Below are positions 15,767 to 23,429 of a DNA stretch of 37,222 nt, one piece after another. Within the stretch, counting starts at the first letter, position 1. The number at the start of each line of letters is the position of its first letter. The DNA is from Bacteroidales bacterium (GTDB lineage Bacteria > Bacteroidota > Bacteroidia > Bacteroidales > UBA932), in contig JAGCCX010000011.1 in NCBI GenBank assembly GCA_017651465.1, positions 1 to 37,222 of the forward strand, given 5' to 3'. The position numbers were made by a program, and so were the translations under genes. The notes under the pieces are model-generated. The model worked only from the letters and a program-made list of their open reading frames with translations, did not search any database and had not been told where the DNA came from.

Positions 15767-16678
15767 ATGATCAAGAATTTTAACGACGTATTCGAGACCC
15801 TTAAAGCTAAAGGTATCTGCAAGCGTATGGTTGTGGCCTGGGGTGTGGACGAGCATTCCATCGAGGCTGCATACAAGGCCGTTGAGAAGGGTTTTGTGAG
15901 TGTTACCTTGGTGGGCGACGCCGCCAAAATAGCCGCCGTGTGTGCCGATAACGGGCTGAATGTATCAAAGTTTACCGTGATTGACAATCCCGTGGAGCTC
16001 AAGGCTGTGGCCCAGGCTGTGCAGATGGTTCACGACGGCGAGGCCGATGTACTTATGAAGGGTCTCTGCTCGACGGACAAGTTTCTTCGCGCCATCCTCA
16101 ATAAAGAGACCGGCCTCCTTCCTCCCAAGGGGCTGCTGTCCCACGTGAGCGTGGTGGAGAATCCTCAGTATCACAAGCTTATATTCTTCAGCGATATGGC
16201 TGTGGTGCCCCTGCCCGACTTCCGTCAGAAAGTTAAGATCGCCGGATTCCTGCTTGGCGTGGCCAGGTCGTTCGGCATCGAGAAACCCAAGATTGCCTTT
16301 GTCGCCGCATCGGAGCAGATGCTCGATTCAATGCCCGCCTGCATCGAGGGAGCTATGCTTGCCAAGATGTGCGACCGCGGCCAGATTCCCGGCTGCATAG
16401 GCGACGGCCCCCTGGCCCTCGACGTCTGCATCGACCAGGAGTCGGTAGAGATCAAGAAGCTCCGCAGCGAGGTTGCCGGCGACGCCGACTGCCTGCTGTT
16501 CCCCAACATCGAGTCGGCCAATGTGTTCTGGAAGACCAACAGCAAGCTCTGCACCGGGGTCCGTCAGGCCGGTATGCTCGTGGGCACCACTGCACCTTGT
16601 ATCCTTGCCAGCCGTGCCGACAGCGTAGATACCAAGCTGAACTCCATCGCCGAGGCGGTGATGTTCGTCAGTAAGTAA
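15767..16678 (+). CDS. Phosphate acyltransferase, Ptb (phosphate butyryltransferase) type
   Basis: The 303-residue product belongs to the PTA/PTB family, which exchanges CoA for phosphate on acyl-CoA. Blocks include VAWGVDEHSIEAAYKAVEKG, DVLMKGLCSTDKFLRAIL, LSHVSVVENP, DADCLLFPNIESANVFWKT and LVGTTAPCILASRADS. Length and sequence are closer to phosphate butyryltransferase than to the usual Pta. Beside an acetate kinase it probably makes acetyl phosphate, but butyryl- or branched-chain acyl-CoA are possible substrates. It lies 5 nt after ackA and 2 nt before mazG. Confidence 0.85.
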   Translation: MIKNFNDVFETLKAKGICKRMVVAWGVDEHSIEAAYKAVEKGFVSVTLVGDAAKIAAVCADNGLNVSKFTVIDNPVELKAVAQAVQMVHDGEADVLMKGLCSTDKFLRAILNKETGLLPPKGLLSHVSVVENPQYHKLIFFSDMAVVPLPDFRQKVKIAGFLLGVARSFGIEKPKIAFVAASEQMLDSMPACIEGAMLAKMCDRGQIPGCIGDGPLALDVCIDQESVEIKKLRSEVAGDADCLLFPNIESANVFWKTNSKLCTGVRQAGMLVGTTAPCILASRADSVDTKLNSIAEAVMFVSK

Positions 16679-16680
16679 TT

Positions 16681-17466
16681 ATGCACAGCAGAGAAGAGAA
16701 ATTAGCCGCCTTCGGGCGGCTTCTTGACGTAATGGACGCCCTTCGCGAGCAGTGTCCGTGGAACGCCGCGCAGACTATGGAAAGCATACGGCGCCTCACC
16801 GAGGAGGAGGTCTATGAACTTAGCGACGCCATAGTCAAAGGAGATGCTCCCGGCGTTGCAAAAGAGATTGGCGACCTGCTTTACCATATGGTGTTTTATG
16901 CCAGGATAGGGCAGGAAGACGGAGCGTTCGACATAGCCGATTGCCTCGACAAGGTGTGCGAGAAGATGATCTTCCGTCACCCCCACGTGTTCGGCGACAA
17001 GAAAGGCGAGACCACATCGGCCAAGGAGATTGCCGATACCTGGGAGCTGGTAAAGGCCCGCGAGAAGGGCGGTAATAAAACCGTAATGGAGGGAATTCCC
17101 GACGCTATGCCCGCCCTGCTCAAAGCCATCGCTATGCAGGAGAAGGCCCGCGGCTGCGGCTTTGACTGGGAGAAGAAAGAAGACGTGTGGGCCAAGGTGG
17201 TAGAGGAAGTGGGCGAGGTCCAGGAGGCCGCGGCGTCTGCGGCTGACCTGCAGGAAGAATTCGGCGATCTGCTCTTTGCCGTTATCAATGCCGCACGCCT
17301 CTACGGAGTTGACGCCGAAGTGGCTCTTGGGGCCTCCTGCAGCAAATTCCGCCGCCGTTTCAACTATATCGAGGCTTCCATCAAGGCCCAGGGGCGCAGC
17401 CTCTCCGACGCTACGCTCGCCGATATGGACGCCCTCTGGGACCAGGCCAAGGGCCACGGCCTGTAG
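16681..17466 (+). CDS. mazG: Nucleoside triphosphate pyrophosphohydrolase MazG
   Basis: MazG hydrolyses (d)NTPs to NMP and pyrophosphate, cleaning abnormal nucleotides. The 261-residue protein has two MazG modules, the usual full length. The first has CPWNAAQTMESIRRLTEEEVYEL and KEIGDLLYHMVFYARIG (about 20-80). The second has GCGFDWEKKEDVWAKVVEEVGEV and EEFGDLLFAVINAARLYGVD (about 160-220). The Glu/Asp metal ligands EE..E and GD are present in both. It is 2 nt after the ptb gene. It could lower (p)ppGpp indirectly, as shown in E. coli, which is notable given the RelA/SpoT-type gene 3 kb away, but no direct link is visible. Confidence 0.93.
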   Translation: MHSREEKLAAFGRLLDVMDALREQCPWNAAQTMESIRRLTEEEVYELSDAIVKGDAPGVAKEIGDLLYHMVFYARIGQEDGAFDIADCLDKVCEKMIFRHPHVFGDKKGETTSAKEIADTWELVKAREKGGNKTVMEGIPDAMPALLKAIAMQEKARGCGFDWEKKEDVWAKVVEEVGEVQEAAASAADLQEEFGDLLFAVINAARLYGVDAEVALGASCSKFRRRFNYIEASIKAQGRSLSDATLADMDALWDQAKGHGL

Positions 17467-17508
17467 CGGGCGGTTTAGGGCGATACTGTATCTGCCGGGC
17501 TCAGTATA

Positions 17509-18096
17509 TCAGAATTCTTTACGGCCGGTTAGAGAGTCGAACAAGCGACTGTAAACTTCCGCCTTCTTTTCAAGCGGGAGAGGGTATGCTCTGGAGGTGG
17601 AGGGCATTCTCCAAAAGCGGAGCTCCCTCCCGCGGTAGTTAACTGCCTTATAATCACCTATGGTAGGGAGCTCGCAGCCAAAGTGCCCGGCCAAGATTTC
17701 GGCCGCCTTTTGACCTGTTGCCGCAATTGATTCACATTCAGGTATCTTTACCAGCAGGGCGGCAATATCTGTGGGCTCTGTAATCTCGAGGTATTTGTCG
17801 GATGCATTGTCTTGCAGCCGCCTTACCGCCGTTGCCGTATCGAACAGGGCAATTCCCTGATGCTTGCAGAATTCAATTATCCTGTCTTTGTCGAAGCGCT
17901 TTGCTCCGGGTAGTATAAAGTGCTCCCGGTCGTCATAAAACAACAATCCGCAGATTCTCCAGAAGTCGTTGATATAATTCGGATAAAAGAAATCTATGCA
18001 CCAGCGCTTTTTCTGCGGCGGGAAACTGCCCAGGAACAGCACCCTTGCTCCAGCGGGCAGGAAAGGCTCGAATGGATGCTTTTCTGTTTCAGCCAT
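17509..18096 (-). CDS. Uracil-DNA-glycosylase-superfamily protein
   Basis: The 195-residue cytoplasmic protein has UDG-fold motifs. VLFLGSFPP (about 18-26) occupies the place of the water-activating loop, FYPNYINDFWRICG follows, and MPSTSRAYP near the C terminus (about 163-171) corresponds to the DNA minor-groove loop. The SIAATGQKAAEIL strand-helix also fits. Proteins of this kind in Bacteroidota are annotated as UDG-family or Mug-like; which base it removes is not known. The start codon follows directly on the stop of the alpha/beta hydrolase (TAA-ATG, no gap), so the two are coupled. Confidence 0.75.
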   Translation of the reverse strand: MAETEKHPFEPFLPAGARVLFLGSFPPQKKRWCIDFFYPNYINDFWRICGLLFYDDREHFILPGAKRFDKDRIIEFCKHQGIALFDTATAVRRLQDNASDKYLEITEPTDIAALLVKIPECESIAATGQKAAEILAGHFGCELPTIGDYKAVNYRGRELRFWRMPSTSRAYPLPLEKKAEVYSRLFDSLTGRKEF

Positions 18097-19320
18097 TTAG
18101 AGTTTCTTGATCCACTCTATAATGTCTGCAATCACCTCTTCCGACATAGTCTCCTCTATCTTGGCATACTCGGTGCCAAGGCCGGTTTTGCAATGCTGGA
18201 AAAGGTGGTTGAGGTCGGGATACAGGCGGCAGTCGGCCCCGGGGCACAACGCCTCTATCTTGGAGAGGTTGTATTCCGGGATGACCTGGCTGTCTTTCTC
18301 ACCGTTGAGGGCGAGCACAGGGCAATTGATACGGCTGATGTAGGGCGCGGGATCGAGGGCAATGAAAGACTCCATCCATTTGCCTCCCGCCTTGACAGTT
18401 TTCTTGTATGTTATTTTGGCGGCGAATTCCGCGGCTTTCTCGGGGGCTCCGTTGAGGATGATCATTTTGGTCATCTGGCGAAGCAGCGTGCTGTCACCCC
18501 TGTCGGCCATTCCGGCCAGGCTGATTATGAAGTCGGGCGAGCCTTCCGAGGGCTCTTCAGCGCCTGCGAGCATCAGGGCTATGGTGCCGCCCTCGCTATG
18601 TCCGAGTATGCCCACTTTTGAATAGCCGCGGGAGCGCAGGAACTGCACGGCCGAGGCAGCGTCCAGGGCAAAATCGGCGGTGGTGGCATCGGCAAACACG
18701 CCTGTCGAGCCGCCGCACTCTCTGTCGTCGTAGCGGAGCGAGGGGATACCGGCGCGTGCAAGGGCATCGGCGAGTACCGCAAAGGGTTTATGTCCCATAA
18801 GGCTCTCGTCCCTGTCCTGCTTGCCGCTGCCGCTTACCATCACCACTACAGGGGCGTCGGAGGCCTCGGGGAGGCAAAGAGTGCCGGCAAGCGACACGTC
18901 TCCGTCGGCAAATGTAACTTCTTCGGTGTTATACGGGAAGGGCTCCTCGGGAGTTTGGGGGCGGAGGCGCACAATCTCCCCGCGGCCCATCCGTAATTGC
19001 TTTTTCAGGCCCATCTGCGAGAATCGGCCGATCAGCGAATCGCCCTGTAGCTTGCCCTCGAAAGAGGCGTGGAACTCGGGGAACTTTACGCTTACCGATT
19101 CCCCGTCAGCCTTTTTAACCACGGCTTTAAAACCGTATGCTTCCTGGTCGGGGGAGTCAACCGTGCAGGTATCGCCCAGGTGCATCTGGAGGGAAAGTCC
19201 CAGACCATCAATCTCTCCGCTCCAAGTACCTTTCAATGAGTCCGGAAGCTGGGGAGCGCTGGTGCACATTACACAAAATGCCGCCAAAATGGCCAAAGCA
19301 AATACTCTTCTCATAAACAT
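18097..19320 (-). CDS. Alpha/beta-hydrolase lipoprotein (S9/S33-like esterase or peptidase)
   Basis: The 407-residue exported protein has a lipoprotein-type signal (Cys19 after FCVM; start may also be the Met at residue 3). An N-terminal beta domain of about 110 residues (GTWSGEIDGLGLSLQMHLGD) precedes the hydrolase fold. The hydrolase has VVVMVSGSGKQDRD (oxyanion region), nucleophile Ser242 in GHSEGG, acid Asp343 in LNGEKDSQV and base His372 in PDLNHLF. The substrate is unknown; an acyl ester or short peptide is possible. It is co-transcribed with the UDG-like gene and downstream of the transposase gene. Confidence 0.82.
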   Translation of the reverse strand: MFMRRVFALAILAAFCVMCTSAPQLPDSLKGTWSGEIDGLGLSLQMHLGDTCTVDSPDQEAYGFKAVVKKADGESVSVKFPEFHASFEGKLQGDSLIGRFSQMGLKKQLRMGRGEIVRLRPQTPEEPFPYNTEEVTFADGDVSLAGTLCLPEASDAPVVVMVSGSGKQDRDESLMGHKPFAVLADALARAGIPSLRYDDRECGGSTGVFADATTADFALDAASAVQFLRSRGYSKVGILGHSEGGTIALMLAGAEEPSEGSPDFIISLAGMADRGDSTLLRQMTKMIILNGAPEKAAEFAAKITYKKTVKAGGKWMESFIALDPAPYISRINCPVLALNGEKDSQVIPEYNLSKIEALCPGADCRLYPDLNHLFQHCKTGLGTEYAKIEETMSEEVIADIIEWIKKL

Positions 19321-19351
19321 ACTATATTAGTTATGCTAAGTTAACACATTT

Positions 19352-20278
19352 TTATCGAAAAACAATATTTAACCGCAAATACTTTGCAAGTTGCCTCTTA
19401 TTTATGCCCGTATTATGATATATAGTCCACATTAGCTCTTCACGTTCCTGTTCCGATTTAAGGAACACCTCGTGCACATCCTTCAGTTTCAAATTCTTAA
19501 TTAACCAGGCGCTTATTTTGGAATAGCATTCATCGGAGCGGCCCACGAAGTTCTCACTTATATCATATTCGCTGCCCGTATTGTACTCCATAGCTTTCAG
19601 CATTTGGTCAAACCCGCCGAAGAAACTGGCCGAATACTCATAATCTATAACGTTGTACAACGAGATAATGTGATCCACCAACTGAAGTTTCTCTTTGTTT
19701 GACAACGGCTTAAAGAGGCGCTGGAGCTGATTATAGGAGAGAGCTGTTTGCCGTTTATGCTCAGCCCTAACTTCTTTGACGGCCTTCTTCATATGCCAGG
19801 AAGCCTTTCTTATGACCAGTTTTTCAGAGAACGGGTGATCACTGCAGGCATAGGCAAGAAAATTCCATCGATACTCTACGGCCTTGAAGCATAGTTTTCG
19901 CTCTACAGGGTTATTGCCGATGTAGATTATATTGGTCCTGACCTTTTTATCGCCGATTTTAGGCGCGCTTCCGAAGGGTCTGTTAAAGAGATTCCCGCTT
20001 CTGTGGCAAGTGCAAGTGTCGGAATAAGAGTATTCTGAAGATACTTCACGAATGAAGGCCGACAAATTACCCGGCTCCGAGGCTTTTACGCCGGAGTGGA
20101 TATGGTCGATCATTATGCACAAGGCAGCAACAGTTATTTTGTGGCGCGTGGCCGAAACGCATAAATGAGTAAAATACACCAGGAAATCACTGACACTGTA
20201 GAATAGCAAATAACCGTTGACGGTATTCTGATAACAGTGAATGAGGGTGTTAGCGGCAAAAGTACGTTTAGTAGCCAT
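19352..20278 (-). CDS. Y1 (HUH) transposase, IS200-like/REP-associated type
   Basis: The 308-residue protein has the Y1 transposase core: His59-x-His61 in MIDHIHSG and a tyrosine in NIIYIGNNPVERK (about Tyr119). These enzymes nick and join single-stranded DNA at hairpin ends. A C-terminal extension (about 190-308) ends in a helix-turn-helix-like NTGINKRQLAKYLRLN, more like REP-associated transposases (RAYTs) than compact IS200 TnpA. I start at the ATG at 20278; a TTG four codons upstream is in frame. The gene is visibly AT-richer than its neighbours. Only 31 bp separate its stop from the next gene, so no right end is seen, but a 112-bp palindrome lies upstream. Confidence 0.8.
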   Translation of the reverse strand: MATKRTFAANTLIHCYQNTVNGYLLFYSVSDFLVYFTHLCVSATRHKITVAALCIMIDHIHSGVKASEPGNLSAFIREVSSEYSYSDTCTCHRSGNLFNRPFGSAPKIGDKKVRTNIIYIGNNPVERKLCFKAVEYRWNFLAYACSDHPFSEKLVIRKASWHMKKAVKEVRAEHKRQTALSYNQLQRLFKPLSNKEKLQLVDHIISLYNVIDYEYSASFFGGFDQMLKAMEYNTGSEYDISENFVGRSDECYSKISAWLIKNLKLKDVHEVFLKSEQEREELMWTIYHNTGINKRQLAKYLRLNIVFR

Positions 20279-20342
20279 TTCATAGTTCAATTTAGTGTTG
20301 TAAATATGGGAATTATATGGATAATATGCAAAGCTGCAAAAT

Positions 20343-20454
20343 GGCCGTAAAACGTAAAGTGCTTATACTCAACAAGAACTATAATCGCTATAGTCCTGAA
20401 AAACTATAGCGATTTCTGTTCTGGCTGATTATCAGGTAGATACAGTTTACGGCC
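20343..20454. repeat. 112-bp imperfect palindrome beside the Y1 transposase
   Basis: The two 52-nt arms (20343-20394 and 20403-20454) align without gaps around an 8-nt loop and are complementary at 38 of 52 positions. The ends GGCCGTAAA/TTTACGGCC (9 bp) and the centre AATCGCTATAGT/ACTATAGCGATT (12 bp) are perfect. Pairing stops sharply beyond 20343 and 20454, so the element has defined ends. No T-run follows on either strand, which argues against a plain terminator. Confidence 0.75.
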
Positions 20455-20590
20455 CTAGGAAAATCACGCTGCCGCCGGGAGAGGTGCGGCTCTAAGGCCT
20501 TCCGGTGGGGAGTCGAACGGCTGGCGGGGACTGTCTGAGGCCCTCCGAGGAGAAATCACGCTGCGGACGGTGCCCCCCCTAAAAAAAAGC
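20455..20590. repeat. G+C-rich intergenic stretch with a 92-bp-spaced direct repeat
   Basis: AAATCACGCTGC occurs at 20461-20472 and again at 20553-20564. After it come C7 (20573-20579) and A8 (20581-20588), directly after the rsmD stop when read on the minus strand; the resulting T8 could help termination. With 20279-20454 this makes a 312-nt stretch without a gene. No tRNA and no convincing small open frame was found in it. Confidence 0.45.
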
Positions 20591-21133
20591 TTACTCGCCA
20601 GGGGCTTCGAAGAAGCTGAAGTGGACGCGGCCGTACGAGCGTTCCTTTACAAAAAAGGGATGGGAGGAGAAAGAATGCTCCCCGCCGTGCTCGAGAATGA
20701 AATACCCGCCGGGATGCAGAAGGCCGCGTTCCATAACCTTGTCGGGAATGCCATCCAGGCCGTCGATGGCGTAAGGGGGATCGGCAAAAACAATGTCGAA
20801 GCGCTGTCTGCAGATATCCAGAAAATCAAAAACGTTGGCGTGAACGACGGTTACGTTGTCAAGGCCCAGGCGCGCCGCCTCGCGCTTGATAAAAGCGGCA
20901 TTGTCACGGGCCATCTCCACGCACCAAACCCTGCCCGCCCCGCGAGATGCGAACTCGAACGACACGGCCCCGGTGCCTCCGAACAAGTCGAGCACCTTGA
21001 GGTCGTCGAATTCGTACTCGTTATCGAGGATATTGAAAAGCCCTTCCCGGGCAAAGTCGGTGGTGGGCCTCGCCTTGTAACCCATAGGAGGGTTGATGGT
21101 CTTGCCTTTTAGGCGTCCGCCGATTATTCTCAT
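20591..21133 (-). CDS. rsmD: 16S rRNA (guanine966-N2)-methyltransferase RsmD
   Basis: RsmD methylates N2 of G966 in 16S rRNA during 30S assembly. The 180-residue protein shows the family start MRIIGGRLKGK, then RPTTDFAREGLFNIL. The SAM site is VLDLFGGTGAVSFEFASRGA (about 47-66), and the N-methyltransferase motif IV is DPPY (about 117-120). Length is normal. Its ATG overlaps the stop of the DUF3822-like gene (ATGA). A T8 tract follows two bases after the stop codon on the coding strand. Confidence 0.94.
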   Translation of the reverse strand: MRIIGGRLKGKTINPPMGYKARPTTDFAREGLFNILDNEYEFDDLKVLDLFGGTGAVSFEFASRGAGRVWCVEMARDNAAFIKREAARLGLDNVTVVHANVFDFLDICRQRFDIVFADPPYAIDGLDGIPDKVMERGLLHPGGYFILEHGGEHSFSSHPFFVKERSYGRVHFSFFEAPGE

Positions 21134-21588
21134 TGGCTGTTGCGGCAGTCCACCGCCTTGAAATATCGGTAGAGAGACATTTCGGAATCCTCGGGAAGAG
21201 GGTGCCTGAAGTGGATTGTGGTAACCTCGGGATTGAGCTGCAAAGACTTAAGCGCCAGGAAGATATAATACTGGGCCGTGGTAAAGTCGGGGGCTTTGAA
21301 CTCGTTGGCCAGCAGCAGGCTCCGGCCCTGGGCTACCCCAAGCGTAAGCACTCCTCCCTTCCAGGTGCAGAGCAGCTTGTTGTACTCCTGGCAATAGGGG
21401 AGTTCCTCGAGGATAAAAAATACTTCCGGCGGAAGGCTGTTTCCGTCGGAAGTATATATCAGCACCGCAGAATACTGCGGAATATCTTTGTACAAAACCT
21501 CTTGTCCGTCCGTTATCTTGCCAATCCCGGCCAAGGCTTCACGAGCCGATGCCGGATTGAAGAAATTGACGGGAACGAGGGTAAACAC
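21130..21588 (-). CDS. DUF3822-like protein, short form
   Basis: The 152-residue soluble protein resembles the C-terminal half of DUF3822 proteins, which commonly precede rsmD in Bacteroidota. The segment LLLANEFKAPDFTTAQYYIFLALKSLQLNPE, followed by HFRHPLPEDSEMSLYRYF, is the recognisable part. DUF3822 members are usually about 260-280 residues, so this one seems to lack the N-terminal half. The upstream gene ends only 5 nt before the ATG, so no room is left for a longer form. Function is unknown. It overlaps rsmD by ATGA and is probably translated with it. Confidence 0.6.
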   Translation of the reverse strand: MFTLVPVNFFNPASAREALAGIGKITDGQEVLYKDIPQYSAVLIYTSDGNSLPPEVFFILEELPYCQEYNKLLCTWKGGVLTLGVAQGRSLLLANEFKAPDFTTAQYYIFLALKSLQLNPEVTTIHFRHPLPEDSEMSLYRYFKAVDCRNSQ

Positions 21589-21593
21589 CGCTT

Positions 21594-22286
21594 CTACTCC
21601 CAGTTACCGGCGTTGTTGTTAGGAGCGGTAACGCTGCCCACCTGCAGACCCTCGTACTTATTCTGGTCTTTGCGGTCGGCGTCGAGATTGATACGCAACT
21701 GGTTGTCCAGACCCTTGAGGAGGAGCTTGTAAGGCATTTTGGCCTCGAAGAGGGGCACGGGAACACCTGAAACCATATGGGTCTCTGCGGTCATTTCTAC
21801 GGGAGCGCCGCCGGAGAAGGGGATGGTCTTGAGGGAGTCGATGCAGAAATCCTCGCGGCTGGTGAAGAGCGTGTCTTTGACGGGGATTTGAGTCACCACG
21901 GAGAACACCAGGTTCTTATCTCCGGCCTCGTACATTTCAAGGAGCTTCTCGGGAGTGATTTTGCGGTTGGCCTTCTTGACCTTCTCGGTGTGGGCCCAGG
22001 CCACTGAGTCGTCGGCCGAACCGATTTGCATCACCACAGCCATTTTGCCGTTCTCGTAGAAATTCTTCAGGGAGTCGATGGTGGAAACGAACTTGCCGTT
22101 CACGCTCTTGTAGGCTACCTGCAGCGTACGGATGTCTTTCAGCCGCTGGATGGCGACCGTCTCACGTCTTTCTTTTTGCTTGTTGAAGTTGACGGGCTTC
22201 ATAATGCTGCTGTAGATAAGGTACACCAGAGCAATGATTCCGATGAAGAGGAGAACCTCCAGAACGATCTTAAGTGCTTTATTCAT
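21594..22286 (-). CDS. Membrane-anchored protein of unknown function
   Basis: The 230-residue product has one N-terminal membrane segment (about 5-25, IVLEVLLFIGIIALVYLIYSS). A helical stretch (NKQKERRETVAIQRLKDIRTLQVAYKSVNGKF) then resembles the stem of pseudopilin-like proteins, and a beta-rich periplasmic domain follows. I do not recognise a named family. I start at MNKALK, 33 nt after a minus-strand TAACTTTG box (22326-22319); an in-frame Met 63 nt upstream overlaps that box. It is first in a three-gene unit with the DUF3822-like gene and rsmD. Confidence 0.7.
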   Translation of the reverse strand: MNKALKIVLEVLLFIGIIALVYLIYSSIMKPVNFNKQKERRETVAIQRLKDIRTLQVAYKSVNGKFVSTIDSLKNFYENGKMAVVMQIGSADDSVAWAHTEKVKKANRKITPEKLLEMYEAGDKNLVFSVVTQIPVKDTLFTSREDFCIDSLKTIPFSGGAPVEMTAETHMVSGVPVPLFEAKMPYKLLLKGLDNQLRINLDADRKDQNKYEGLQVGSVTAPNNNAGNWE

Positions 22287-22318
22287 TTTATGTGTTTTTA
22301 TTTGTTTCCAAAGTCTGA

Positions 22319-22326
22319 CAAAGTTA
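22319..22326 (-). promoter_or_regulatory. Candidate -7 box for the rsmD unit
   Basis: Minus strand TAACTTTG matches TAnnTTTG and lies 33 nt before the chosen ATG of the first gene of the unit. Confidence 0.45.
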
Positions 22327-22358
22327 TAAAAATGATTTATGAAATGCAATATTATTGC

Positions 22359-22366
22359 TAAATTTG
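22359..22366 (+). promoter_or_regulatory. Candidate -7 box for the nrnA-like operon
   Basis: TAAATTTG matches TAnnTTTG and ends 4 nt before the GTG start. A transcript starting about 5 nt downstream would begin at or next to the start codon. Confidence 0.48.
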
Positions 22367-22370
22367 CGTC

Positions 22371-23429
22371 GTGATTGAGCGCGAAAATGCTTTGCTGTTA
22401 AGCAAGTGGATTGATTCGGCAGAAGTTATCTCTGCCGTTTGTCACGCCCGTCCCGACGGGGATGCGGCGGGATGCGTGGTGGCCGCGGCCCTCTACGCAT
22501 CGCTCTGCCGTGGCAAAGACGCCCTCATCATCCTTCCCGACGCTGCTCCCGCCTCGATACAGTTCATCTTCGACCAGGCTCCCCTGAGAGTGATCGACGC
22601 CCGGTCCAATCCGCTTGAGGCCGGAGAGAGGCTGCGCCGTACCGATTTGCTTTTCTGCCTGGATTTCAATACCCTCTCGCGCACCGAGGGCCTGGAAGAG
22701 GCCCTTCGCTCCTGCCCGGGCCGCAAGGTGCTGGTGGATCATCATCAGGCGCCCGCACTGGAGGAGTTCGACCTGTGCTTCAGCAGCACCGGGGTATCGT
22801 CGGCCTGCGAGCTCTTGTACAATCTGCTCCTGCAGATGCCGGATATCGACTCCGACGCTTCCAGGCTGCCGCTGCCTGCGGCCACGGCCCTTATGTGCGG
22901 TATGACCACCGACACCAACAATTTTGCCAATTCGGTATTTCCCGGTACGCTGCGTATGGCCTCCGAGCTGCTGGCGGCGGGAGTTGACCGGGGCGACCTT
23001 ATCGACAAGCTCTACTTCAGCGAGCGCCCCAACCGCATTGCCGCGCAGGGCGAAATGCTCAGCTCCAAGATGAGCCTGCTCTCCTGCGGCGTGGCGGTGA
23101 CGGTGCTCGACAAGAGTTTTTACGAGCGCCACGCCCTGCTGGACGGGGAGACCGAGGGCTTCGTGAATATTCCCCTTACCATCAAAGATATCAAACTGAG
23201 TATCCTGGCCCGCGAGGAAGACGGCCGCCTGAGAGTGTCGCTGCGCTCCAAGAGGGGCGTGTCGGCGCGGGAGCTTGCCGTACAGAGCTTCCACGGCGGA
23301 GGCCACGAGCAGGCTTCCGGAGGCAAGATACTCATTCCCGACGACATAGCCTCGCCCTCCCTGGCCCAAGCCTATATCGAGGACGTAGCGGCACGGTTTA
23401 TGCGGGAGAATTACGCCATAGAAAAATGA
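22371..23429 (+). CDS. DHH-family phosphoesterase (NrnA-like oligoribonuclease / pAp phosphatase)
   Basis: The 352-residue protein has a DHH domain with CHARPDGDA (24-32, metal ligands His25, Asp29, Asp31), LFCLDFN (94-100) and VDHHQ (Asp123-His124-His125), and a DHHA1 domain with FHGGGHEQASGG (307-318). NrnA-type enzymes degrade 2-5 nt RNA and dephosphorylate 3'-phosphoadenosine 5'-phosphate; some relatives cleave cyclic dinucleotide products. The start is GTG, fixed by the family N terminus. It overlaps the FKBP lipoprotein by ATGA and opens a long co-directional housekeeping run. Confidence 0.87.
   Translation: MIERENALLLSKWIDSAEVISAVCHARPDGDAAGCVVAAALYASLCRGKDALIILPDAAPASIQFIFDQAPLRVIDARSNPLEAGERLRRTDLLFCLDFNTLSRTEGLEEALRSCPGRKVLVDHHQAPALEEFDLCFSSTGVSSACELLYNLLLQMPDIDSDASRLPLPAATALMCGMTTDTNNFANSVFPGTLRMASELLAAGVDRGDLIDKLYFSERPNRIAAQGEMLSSKMSLLSCGVAVTVLDKSFYERHALLDGETEGFVNIPLTIKDIKLSILAREEDGRLRVSLRSKRGVSARELAVQSFHGGGHEQASGGKILIPDDIASPSLAQAYIEDVAARFMRENYAIEK

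Noticed and set aside
17467-17508. Terminator between mazG and the UDG-like gene
   Set aside because: Only a weak ATACTG/CAGTAT pairing is present and no T-run follows; too weak to call.
20504-20530. T-arm-like sequence on the minus strand (TTCGACTCCCC), suggesting a tRNA or attachment site
   Set aside because: The bases flanking the loop do not form a T-stem, and no acceptor or anticodon arm could be built around it.
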